Part shown: piece after piece, positions 1 to 8,112 of the stretch
How the letters are laid out: each line of letters opens with the position of its first letter
Position numbering within the stretch: position 1 is the first letter of the stretch
NCBI GenBank assembly: GCA_017552495.1
Contig: JAFZPW010000180.1
Coordinates: 1-10,150 of the forward strand
DNA: 10,150 nucleotides
DNA from: Clostridia bacterium
Lineage (GTDB): Bacteria; Bacillota; Clostridia; Oscillospirales; Butyricicoccaceae
Direction: 5' to 3'
The notes under the pieces: generated by a model
Databases searched by the model: none
Told to the model about the DNA's origin: nothing
What the model saw: only the letters and a program-made list of their open reading frames with translations
Translations under genes and position numbers: made by a program

Positions 1-54
1 CTCATCAAGCTGATGAGCATTGTGGCGCTGGTCTTTGTGCCCCTGTTCCTGTAA
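1..54 (+). CDS. hppA: C-terminal end of a membrane protein, probably membrane-bound proton/sodium-translocating pyrophosphatase (partial)
   Basis: Only the last 17 codons are present, reading LIKLMSIVALVFVPLFL and then TAA at 52-54. This hydrophobic tail resembles the final transmembrane helix of membrane-integral pyrophosphatases, whose C-termini commonly read close to 'INILIKLMS.V.L.FAPLF'. Such enzymes couple pyrophosphate hydrolysis to H+ or Na+ export across the cytoplasmic membrane. The recognition rests on 17 residues recalled from the family, so it is a probable match and not a certain one. The gene begins upstream of the window and appears to end in the terminator at 161-197. Any other polytopic membrane protein with a similar last helix is the alternative. 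Confidence 0.6.
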   Translation, partial: LIKLMSIVALVFVPLFL

Positions 55-160
55 AGCAGCCCTTACAGACCCGCGGAACGCAGGCGGCGGACGCTCCGTC
101 ACCCGCTTGTTCCAGCGAACGCCCTTCTGTGCAGCAGGAGGATCGCGTGCACCGATGCAA

Positions 161-197
161 AGAGGCCCGCAGCCAAAGCTGCGGGCCTCTCTTTTTC
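161..197 (+). terminator. Intrinsic terminator of the upstream (hppA-like) gene
   Basis: A perfect 13-bp stem (161-173 pairing with 178-190, AGAGGCCCGCAGC with GCTGCGGGCCTCT) closes a 4-base CAAA loop and is followed by CTTTTTCT. The T tract lies only on the plus side, so it ends plus-strand transcription about 107 bases after the stop at 54. The convergent minus-strand gene ends at 215 and could use the hairpin only weakly. Bases 55-160 show nothing else recognisable. Confidence 0.9.
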
Positions 198-214
198 TGC
201 GGCAGGATTTCGGC

Positions 215-736
215 TTACGCCCGGCTGTGAACCATGGTCAGACGGGTCTTTTCCTCTAAAAAGCGGCCGAAGTCCGCGGCGTCGCCCTGGGTGAAATCGG
301 CCTTTTTCAGAATGTGCGCCATACGCACGTCGGTATAGAGGAAATAATACTTCTCCGTCTCCACAATGCGGCGCACGTCGCTGTAACTCAGCGTCTGGCT
401 CTGTCCGGGCCACGCCACGTCAAAGGTCTCCTCGCCGAAGCGATAGTCGATGTTCATGGACAGGTCCTGCGCGCGCTTCTTCAGATTGCGGCGCATCCGC
501 CACAGGCCCAGCGGGTGGGCAAAAACGCAAACCAGCCCCAGCAAAATGGTGACCAGGTGCAAAAGGTTAAACCCTTTATTGACGATGGCAAGCACGCCGC
601 CGCCGGCGATGACCAGCCCGCCCACCGCCGCCAGCACCCGCCCCAGCGGGGTGACGCGGCCGTCCATATGCACTTTGGCATAGGTGCGATAAGCCTCTTC
701 GTCGTGCTTCGTGTTGACAATATACAGAATTTTCAT
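215..736 (-). CDS. YcxB-like membrane protein of unknown function
   Basis: The 173-residue protein has a short charged N-terminus, two hydrophobic segments (about residues 32-54 and 58-78), a basic stretch (about 80-88) and a soluble C-terminal domain. That domain has the YcxB-like pattern: 'YRFGEETFDV', then 'LSYSDVRRIVET', then 'YYFLYT' and 'HILKKADF'. This suggests a small two-helix membrane protein with a PH-like cytoplasmic domain; no biochemical role is established for the family as far as I know. The start at 736 is supported by GGGAGG about 7 bases upstream (minus strand) and by the promoter at 782-810. It is transcribed alone, divergent from secA and convergent with the hppA-like gene. 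The family call is moderately sure and the function is unknown. Confidence 0.75.
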   Translation of the reverse strand: MKILYIVNTKHDEEAYRTYAKVHMDGRVTPLGRVLAAVGGLVIAGGGVLAIVNKGFNLLHLVTILLGLVCVFAHPLGLWRMRRNLKKRAQDLSMNIDYRFGEETFDVAWPGQSQTLSYSDVRRIVETEKYYFLYTDVRMAHILKKADFTQGDAADFGRFLEEKTRLTMVHSRA

Positions 737-781
737 GGTGCTCCTCCCTTGCGCTTGCTGAAAAATTCAAGTTTTGTTCAA

Positions 782-810
782 AGTATAGCACAAAAAGGCG
801 CGGGCAACAA
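782..810 (-). promoter_or_regulatory. Sigma-A type promoter of the YcxB-like gene
   Basis: Read on the minus strand, TTGTTG (805-810) is followed after exactly 17 bases by TATACT (782-787), which is preceded by TGC (extended -10). Transcription would start near 775, giving a leader of about 40 bases. The -35 box lies about 11 bases from the secA -35 region, so the two promoters are back to back. Confidence 0.75.
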
Positions 811-821
811 CCGCTTTTTCC

Positions 822-850
822 TTTCTTTTCCCAAAAAAATGTGCTATAAT
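822..850 (+). promoter_or_regulatory. Promoter of secA (extended -10)
   Basis: A perfect TATAAT (845-850) is preceded by TGC, giving an extended -10 box. The -35 position 17 bases upstream (822-827, TTTCTT) is poor, as is common for extended -10 promoters. The predicted start near 857 leaves a leader of about 39 bases before the ATG at 896. Within it, TCCTT (872-876) can pair with AAGGA (883-887), the ribosome-binding site, as a weak 5-bp hairpin. Confidence 0.7.
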
Positions 851-895
851 GAGATTGTTTTTCTCAACGATTCCTTGAAAGAAAGGATTTTTGTT

Positions 896-3616
<2,721 letters not shown>

Positions 3617-3655
3617 AATCCCCCGTCTGAAAAGAAGAGGGTTTACGGGAGGAAC

Positions 3656-3787
3656 ATGGTTCCGCCCGTCAGATCGCAAGCGGCCCGCTGTGCGGCGCCG
3701 CCCGGCGTTTCCGCAGAAACGCCTGCGATCCCGATCCGTGCCCCTGCGGCAGCGGGAAAAAAATACAAGCACTGCTGCGGGCGGTAA
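3656..3787 (+). pseudogene. Decayed second copy of a SEC-C (SecA tail) coding segment
   Basis: Bases 3732-3787 repeat the last codons of secA (3562-3616). Aligned by codon, four substitutions are seen (GGC to GGG, AAG to AAA, TAT to TAC, CGC to CGG). All are synonymous third-position changes, and the copy carries one extra A in a 7-A run (3757-3763). The Cys-Pro-Cys half is therefore in one frame (no start codon; stop upstream at 3628) and the YKHCCGR-stop half in another. The latter frame opens at ATG 3656 with GGGAGG 3 bases upstream and gives a 43-residue ORF whose middle does not read as SEC-C. The similarity continues past the stop (TCCCCCGTC at 3619 and 3788) toward the next gene's ribosome-binding site. 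I infer the remnant of a SEC-C-ending gene, or a diverged tandem duplication. An indel error in the A run is possible but alone would not restore a start. Confidence 0.7.
3704..3723. repeat. Perfect 8-bp inverted repeat in the secA-phosphorylase gap
   Basis: GGCGTTTC (3704-3711) and GAAACGCC (3716-3723) form a perfect hairpin with a CGCA loop. No T tract follows on either strand, so it is not an intrinsic terminator. It may stabilise or process the polycistronic transcript, or be a relic of the decayed segment around it. Confidence 0.5.
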
Positions 3788-3827
3788 TCCCCCGTCCAAA
3801 AAGAAAAGGAGAAGAAAGGAGTCCCCC

Positions 3828-4601
3828 ATGGTTTTGCACGAATTTGACGAAACGCGCACATCGACCTTTGAGCCGGGCGAGGTGGTATCCCCGGTGGAAG
3901 GCATGCCCAAGATCGGCGTGACCTGCTTTTCTCACAAGCTGATGGACCGGCTGATCGCCGCCTTCGACGCGCAGGTGATCGCCCACTGCTCCGGCGGCAA
4001 CGGAAAGCTCCCCGTTTACAAAATCCGCTATGCCGGACGGGAGCTGGCCCTCTTTTTGTCGCGGATCGGCGCGCCCGCCTGCGTGGTGCAATACGAGGAG
4101 CTGTTCGCCATGGGGCTGGATAAACTGGTGGTCTTCGGCACCTGCGGCGTGCTGGACAAAAGCATCGGCGATTTGTCCATCATCATTCCCGATTGCGCCG
4201 TTCGGGACGAGGGGACCAGCTATCATTATAAAAAACCCTCCCGGGAGATCGCCGTCAACCCCCGCCATCAGGCCGCCTTCCGGCGGCTTTTGGAGGAGCA
4301 TGCCTATTCCTATGTCACGGGCAAGGTCTGGACCACCGACGCGCCCTATCGGGAAACCCGGGACAAGGTGGCCCGCAGAAGGGCGGAGGGCTGCATCTGC
4401 GTGGATATGGAATGCTCCGCCATCGCGGCGCTGGCGGAATTCCGAAACAAAGACGTGTTTCAATTCTTTTACGCTGCCGACAATCTGGATTCCCCCAAAT
4501 GGGATAAACGGTCTTTGGGGCGTGCAGAAGCATTGAGCGACAAGGAAAAAATCGGCCTTTTGGCCATTGAATTCGCCGCGTCGACCGACGCGGAAACATA
4601 A
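3828..4601 (+). CDS. Nucleoside phosphorylase/nucleosidase family protein (uridine phosphorylase-like)
   Basis: The 257-residue product has the single-domain fold length of the PNP/UDP phosphorylase family, cytoplasmic enzymes that cleave the N-glycosidic bond of nucleosides. Visible family motifs are VVFGTCGVLD (101-110), 'WTTDAPYRET' (168-177) and 'CVDMECSAIAALAEF', where Glu195 would contact the ribose hydroxyls. The TDAxYRET pattern is most like uridine phosphorylase-type members. Two usual phosphate contacts look absent: the N-terminal GDP-containing loop is replaced by 'KIGVTCFSHK' (28-37), and the Arg that normally precedes the GT.G loop is Val102 here. Phosphorolysis is therefore uncertain, and a hydrolytic (nucleosidase) activity or another substrate is possible. 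ATG 3828 has AGAAAGGA (3813-3820) 7 bases upstream; the longer open frame upstream is the non-coding gap. It is probably cotranscribed with secA and precedes the GNAT gene by 15 bases. Confidence 0.85.
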   Translation: MVLHEFDETRTSTFEPGEVVSPVEGMPKIGVTCFSHKLMDRLIAAFDAQVIAHCSGGNGKLPVYKIRYAGRELALFLSRIGAPACVVQYEELFAMGLDKLVVFGTCGVLDKSIGDLSIIIPDCAVRDEGTSYHYKKPSREIAVNPRHQAAFRRLLEEHAYSYVTGKVWTTDAPYRETRDKVARRRAEGCICVDMECSAIAALAEFRNKDVFQFFYAADNLDSPKWDKRSLGRAEALSDKEKIGLLAIEFAASTDAET

Positions 4602-4616
4602 AAAGGAGAAAACAGA

Positions 4617-5213
4617 ATGGAGCGTTTCTTTTTTGAGCGGCCGTCGCCGGAGCGGAAGGCCGACATTGTGGAGTTTCTCGACGAGTTCGTCGCATACGGC
4701 TCCCTAATCCACGGCGCCGGCAGCCTGGACAAGATATACGAGGGCTATTCCTTTGAGCAGGCGCTGGAACGGTGCCTGCGTATGGAAGACGCGGCCTATG
4801 CCAAAAGCGTCGGCCGGTGCCCCGGCAAGACCTTTCTTCTGGTGCGGGAGCAGGACCGCCGGATCGTGGGCTCGCTCAACCTGCGCTGGGAGCTGAACGA
4901 AGCCATGCTGCAATTCGGCGGCCACATCGGCTACAGCATCCGCCCAACCGAACGGCGAAAGGGCTACAACAAGATCAACCTGTATCTGGGCCTGCAAGAA
5001 GCGCAAAAGGCGGGCCTTGACCGGGTGATGATCGGCTGCACGGCCGACAATCTCGGGTCGGATCGCACCATTCGGGCGCTGGACGGCGTGCTGGAGCGCC
5101 AAGCGGTGGACCCCGAGGACGGGGAACTGAGCAACGTCTATTGGATCGACGTAGCCGATTCTCTGGCAAAAAACCGGGCGGTTTATGCCCCATACGTTTC
5201 AGTCGGGCGGTAA
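4617..5213 (+). CDS. GNAT family N-acetyltransferase (COG3981-like)
   Basis: The 198-residue product has the acyl-CoA-binding core of GNAT acetyltransferases, which move an acetyl group from acetyl-CoA to an amine. The beta-4/alpha-3 motif A is seen as 'GGHIGYSIRPTERRKGYNK' (101-119), with RRKGYN in place of the usual Q/RxxGxG/A loop. It is followed by a helix and the strand VMIGC, then 'DNLGSDRTIRALDGVLE', the usual N-x-x-S-x-x-x-I region before a final strand. 'FLLVREQDRRIVGSLNLR' (73-90) is the preceding strand pair. The layout resembles predicted acetyltransferases of the COG3981 group; the acceptor cannot be told. AAGGAG lies about 9 bases before ATG 4617, only 15 bases after the preceding stop, so the two genes are probably translated from one message. 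It is the last gene before the terminator at 5228. Confidence 0.9.
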   Translation: MERFFFERPSPERKADIVEFLDEFVAYGSLIHGAGSLDKIYEGYSFEQALERCLRMEDAAYAKSVGRCPGKTFLLVREQDRRIVGSLNLRWELNEAMLQFGGHIGYSIRPTERRKGYNKINLYLGLQEAQKAGLDRVMIGCTADNLGSDRTIRALDGVLERQAVDPEDGELSNVYWIDVADSLAKNRAVYAPYVSVGR

Positions 5214-5227
5214 AGCTGAAAAAGAGG

Positions 5228-5275
5228 AGCCGGAAGGAGAGACTTCGTAAGGAAGCGTCCCCTTCCGGCTTTTTC
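5228..5275 (+). terminator. Intrinsic terminator of the secA-phosphorylase-GNAT unit
   Basis: AGCCGGAAGG (5228-5237) pairs perfectly with CCTTCCGGCT (5261-5270) and is followed by TTTTC. Inside the 23-base apical region, CTTC (5243-5246) can pair with GAAG, giving a smaller inner hairpin. It lies 15 bases after the GNAT stop. Confidence 0.85.
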
Positions 5276-5313
5276 ACTCCACCAACAGGCGGGAGAACTT
5301 GCCTTCTGCGTTA

Positions 5314-5342
5314 TTGTATTTCACGAATCGCCGCTGTATTAT
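5314..5342 (+). promoter_or_regulatory. Possible promoter of the XRE-TPR gene
   Basis: TTGTAT (5314-5319), a 17-base spacer and TATTAT (5337-5342) precede the gene by about 40 bases in a locally AT-richer stretch after the terminator. The boxes match only partly, so this is a modest call. Confidence 0.4.
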
Positions 5343-5382
5343 TTAACTGCAAACAAAAAAGCACTTTTGGGAGGTAAGCACG

Positions 5383-6424
5383 ATGGAACTTGGAAAGAAA
5401 ATCAAGCAACTTCGCTTTAAGGCGGGACTGACGCAGGAGCAGTTGGCGGAAAAACTGGGAATCGCGGCGCAGTCGGTATCGAAATGGGAAAACGCAGCAG
5501 CCATGCCCGACATCACCACGCTTCCGCTTTTGGTGGAGATTTTCGGCGTCTCGATCGACGACCTGTTCGACTTGACAACGGAACAACGCCTGAACCGAAT
5601 CGAGAACCGGATGGACGCGGAAGAGGATCTGCCGGCAGATATTTTTCGGGAGTTTGAGAACTTCCTGCAGGCCGAACTGAACGACGCGAACCATCAGAAG
5701 CGGGCAACGGAACTGATCGCCTATCTCTACTGGCACCGCATGAACGCGGAAGCGAAAAAGGCAAGCCGTTACGCGAAGGAAGCGATTCGCCGTGCACCGA
5801 ATGAAAAGGGCGTCAAATGGATCCTGCATTACACGGACAACCATGCCGTTTGGGACTGGAATATGGCCAATCACACCAGGGGCGTGAATTTCTATCGGGA
5901 GCTGGTGGAGGCCAATCCGGATGCCGCGCTGCCGTATATGTAACCTGCTGGACAATCTGATCGCCGATCACAGAGCCGACGAAGCGGAGCGCTGGCTGGA
6001 GCGCTACTGCACCCTGGAACAAGCGCACCCCGTCATGAAACGGGTCTATCGCGCCTACATCGCGCTTGCCCGCTTCGACGAGCCGGCCGGAGATCAGATC
6101 ATGGAAGACCTTCTGGCAGAGCAGCCGGACAACGACGCCGTCCTCTTTGAGACTGCGCAATACTATGCCGCCAAGGCCGACTACAAAAAAGCCATCGACA
6201 TCTACGAGCACGCCTTTGCCGCAGATTCCAAACGGCCCAGATTCCAGGACCCCCTCATGGGAATTGCGGACATCTATGAGGTCATGGGCGACTGGGCCAA
6301 TGCCGCGAAGACCTATGACCGGATCATCGACCTGCTGGAAAACGAGTGGGGTCTGACCGAAGAGACGGACTCGGGCGTAACTTGGGCAAAGAAGGAAAAG
6401 GCCCGTCTGCTTGCAAAAGCATAA
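5383..6424 (+). pseudogene. XRE-family regulator with C-terminal TPR-like region, interrupted by a frameshift
   Basis: The first frame (5383-5943, 186 residues) starts with a helix-turn-helix of the XRE/Cro type (about residues 3-58: 'LRFKAGLTQEQLAEKLG', 'QSVSKWENAAAMPD'), then a helical 'TEQRLNRIENRMD' linker and TPR-like helices. It stops at TAA 5941. The +1 frame (open from 5888, first ATG 5921, to the stop at 6422-6424) continues without a break as 'NLLDNLIADHRADEAERWLERY', then 'KKAIDIYEHAF' and 'WANAAKTYDRIIDLLENEWG', all TPR-like. Total length 1042 is one base more than a multiple of 3; removing one base near 5941 gives about 346 residues, reading LPYM-NLLDNL. Such proteins bind DNA and use TPRs for protein contacts or signal sensing. 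GGGAGGT (5369-5375) sits 7 bases before ATG 5383. A sequencing error or a true mutation is likelier than programmed shifting, as no slippery site is seen. Confidence 0.8.
5907..5923 (+). promoter_or_regulatory. Internal ribosome-binding site and ATG for the second half of the split regulator
   Basis: GGAGG (5907-5911) is placed 9 bases before ATG 5921, which opens the +1 frame encoding the TPR-like half (5921-6424, 167 residues). The spacing is good enough to allow separate translation of the TPR part just before the first half stops at 5943 (23-base overlap). It may be chance, because the same bases encode Val-Glu-Ala in the upstream frame. Confidence 0.4.
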
Positions 6425-6453
6425 TCCGCTTCTGCTTCCGCAGCGCGCAGACA

Positions 6454-6486
6454 AAACAGGCGTGACCGCAACGGTCACGCCTGTTT
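6454..6486. terminator. Bidirectional intrinsic terminator between convergent genes
   Basis: A perfect 15-bp stem (6454-6468 with 6472-6486) has a 3-base loop. On the plus strand CATGTTTTCTTTTC follows; on the minus strand TTTTGTCT follows, with its Ts starting inside the stem's end. It can end both the XRE-TPR gene (stop at 6424) and the DUF4430-SLH gene (stop at 6581). Confidence 0.9.
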
Positions 6487-6580
6487 CATGTTTTCTTTTC
6501 AGTCGGCAACAACCGCCCCAAAGCGGCTTCCTTGCGGAGTGCGCTGCGAAGGCTTCTCTTTTTTGCTGCTTTTTACGCGC

Positions 6581-7837
6581 TCAGGCGGCCATCAGGCCGG
6601 AGAGCATCTTGCAGGCCTCGGCGCGGGTGGCCGTGCCCAGGGGGTTGAACTTGCCGTCGGCGCCGTTGACGATGCCGGCTTTCTGCAGCGTATAAATCGC
6701 TTCGGCGGCATAGGCGGCGATCTCGTCGTTATCGGCAAAGGCGGGAGCCTCGCCGTCGGCGGGCAGCTCCAGCTTCAAAACCTTTTCGTTCATGCGGCCG
6801 ATCATCACAGCCAGATCCTGGCGGGTGACGTTGGCGGAGGGCATGAACTTGCCGTCGGCGCCCAGCACGATGCCGTTGTCGGCGCACCAGGTCACAGCCT
6901 TGGCGCACCACAGGGTGGCGGGCACGTCGGCAAAGGTTTCCTTGGCCTCGATTTCGGGCGCGCCGGCCATGCGATACAGGATCATGGCCACCTCGCCGCG
7001 CGTGATGGTGTTCTGCGGCTTGAAGCTGTTGTCCTCATAGCCGTTGACCAGCCCCGCTACGGCCATTTTCTCCACAAAGGGGGCGTACCAGAGATTCTCA
7101 TCCACATCGGTGAAGGGCTCGGCCTTCACGTCCAGCTTAAGGGTATAATCGGGGGCGAAACGAATGACCAGAGGCTTGCCGTTTTCCGCAAAATGCTCGA
7201 TCTGGACGGCAATCTGCTCCTTGGCGCTGTCCTCGGCGGACAAAACCGCCCGGCCCTGCGCGTCGGTGACATACTCCGTCCCGTCCACGATCAGCTTGGC
7301 GTCGGCGGCGGGAGTGGTGACGTAGCTCACCGACCAGTCCTCGGCATACACCGCCACCTGCGCGGCGGCCGTCAGGGTGACGATGCCGGTCTTGGCACGA
7401 GCAGCCGTCAGAGCGGGCATCAGCGTGGGCGGATTGCCGTAAGCGTCGGTATAGCACACCAGGATGCTGTCGCCGGCTTCGGGCTTGCAGGCGTCGATGC
7501 CCACGGCGCCCTCAACGCCGTTGACATAATAGACCCAGCCGTCCCAGCCGCCGAACTTGGCCGCGGCGTCCTCGCCGACGGCGGCCAGATACTTGCCGTA
7601 ATCGCCGTCCTGCACCTCGTAGGTGATCTTCTTCTCGTCCAGGGCGCGGCACAGCACGGTGAGGATGCTGTCGCCCTCTTGCAGCGCAACGGAGCCGTAA
7701 TACACGTTGGCTGCCACGCCCTCTACCCGAAGGGTGATCTCAGCGGGCTGAGCCGTCGCGGGAGTTTCTCCCTCCGCGAACACGCAGAGAGACGCCGCCA
7801 TCATCAGAGACAGCAGCAGCGCGATGATTTTTTTCAT
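6581..7837 (-). CDS. Secreted DUF4430 (transcobalamin C-terminal-like) protein with three S-layer homology domains
   Basis: The 418-residue product begins with a type I signal peptide (MKKIIALLLSLMMAASLCVF, likely cut after Ala21; no lipobox). A DUF4430-type domain (about 33-133) follows, marked by 'GDSILTVLCRALDE', the 'FGGWDGWVYYVNG' signature (95-107) and 'AGDSILVCYTD'. Residues about 137-235 form a beta-rich stretch of unknown family. Three SLH domains close the protein (about 241-290, 302-350, 366-416), with ITRGE, VTRQD and ATRAE at the position of the conserved TRAE motif. SLH domains hold proteins on secondary cell-wall polymers, so this is a surface protein. DUF4430 corresponds to the C-terminal domain of transcobalamin-like proteins, so a corrinoid or other small ligand is conceivable but unproven. 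ATG 7837 is preceded by GGGAGGG 7 bases upstream; the longer open frame to 8014 overlaps the promoter. Confidence 0.9.
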   Translation of the reverse strand: MKKIIALLLSLMMAASLCVFAEGETPATAQPAEITLRVEGVAANVYYGSVALQEGDSILTVLCRALDEKKITYEVQDGDYGKYLAAVGEDAAAKFGGWDGWVYYVNGVEGAVGIDACKPEAGDSILVCYTDAYGNPPTLMPALTAARAKTGIVTLTAAAQVAVYAEDWSVSYVTTPAADAKLIVDGTEYVTDAQGRAVLSAEDSAKEQIAVQIEHFAENGKPLVIRFAPDYTLKLDVKAEPFTDVDENLWYAPFVEKMAVAGLVNGYEDNSFKPQNTITRGEVAMILYRMAGAPEIEAKETFADVPATLWCAKAVTWCADNGIVLGADGKFMPSANVTRQDLAVMIGRMNEKVLKLELPADGEAPAFADNDEIAAYAAEAIYTLQKAGIVNGADGKFNPLGTATRAEACKMLSGLMAA

Positions 7838-7960
7838 GGGGTTTCCCTCCCTTATTTTTTTACAGGGTGTTTGCAGAAGGCAGTCCGCGCCTCCCCTGCC
7901 AAAAGCGCCGGTCTTGCCTGCGGGACTGCCGGCGAAGCGCCGGAATCCCGCCGGTTCTTC
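7838..7960 (-). promoter_or_regulatory. Structured 5' leader of the DUF4430-SLH gene, possible riboswitch-like element
   Basis: The leader is about 120 bases from the predicted start near 7960. Hairpin 1 combines stem 7920-7925/7946-7951 with inner stem 7929-7934/7938-7943 around a 3-base loop. Alternatively, 7923-7930 can pair with 7879-7886 (GGCAGTCC with GGACTGCC); this uses part of hairpin 1, so the two folds exclude each other. Nearer the start codon, CCCT (about 7864-7867) can pair with AGGG of the ribosome-binding site. The first part of the RNA (ACCGGCGGGATTCCGG, then GC and later GTCCCGC) resembles the cobalamin riboswitch core, but no convincing B12 box follows. I call it structured RNA of uncertain class. 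Confidence 0.45.
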
Positions 7961-7966
7961 TGGCTT

Positions 7967-7995
7967 ATTATAGCAACTCCCCGTTTTTTCGTCAA
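7967..7995 (-). promoter_or_regulatory. Strong sigma-A type promoter of the DUF4430-SLH gene
   Basis: On the minus strand, TTGACG (7990-7995), a 17-base spacer and TATAAT (7967-7972) preceded by TGC give a near-consensus promoter with an extended -10 box. Transcription should begin near 7960, leaving the long structured leader described at 7838-7960. Confidence 0.85.
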
Positions 7996-8038
7996 GAGCG
8001 CACCCTTTCGACATTTTTCTGAATTTTTCTTAAACCCC

Positions 8039-8067
8039 TGTTTTCCTGCGGATATTTGTGTTACAAT
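8039..8067 (+). promoter_or_regulatory. Probable promoter of the deacetylase-like gene
   Basis: TACAAT (8062-8067) is preceded by TGT (extended -10); the -35 position, TGTTTT at 8039-8044, is weak. The predicted start is near 8074 and the ATG is at 8113. It is divergent from the SLH gene promoter, with about 43 bases between the two -35 regions. Confidence 0.55.
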
Positions 8068-8112
8068 TTTCTCATGCTAAGACAGATGTTCGCAAAAAGG
8101 AGGCGCTTTTTC

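Noticed and set aside
314..895. N-terminal extension of SecA by 194 codons
   Set aside because: The extension is antisense to the YcxB-like gene and crosses both promoters; ATG 896 has a ribosome-binding site and gives the standard SecA N-terminus.
3690..3827. N-terminal extension of the phosphorylase-like protein by 46 codons
   Set aside because: It reads through the broken SEC-C copy in a third frame giving Arg/Lys-rich sequence; ATG 3828 has a well-spaced ribosome-binding site.
5311..6478. Minus-strand frames opposite the split regulator (5311-5955 and 5813-6478)
   Set aside because: Both are antisense to helix-turn-helix and TPR coding sequence, with no start signals or motifs; they do not explain the frame break.
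7879..7951. Functional full-length cobalamin riboswitch
   Set aside because: Only core-like fragments are seen; the predicted transcript start leaves no room for P1/P2, and a B12 box of the usual form is not present. Kept only as a structured leader.
6488..8080. Plus-strand open frame of 530 codons opposite the SLH gene
   Set aside because: Shadow of the signal peptide-DUF4430-SLH gene; it crosses that gene's promoter and leader, and its translation is Gly/His-rich without motifs.
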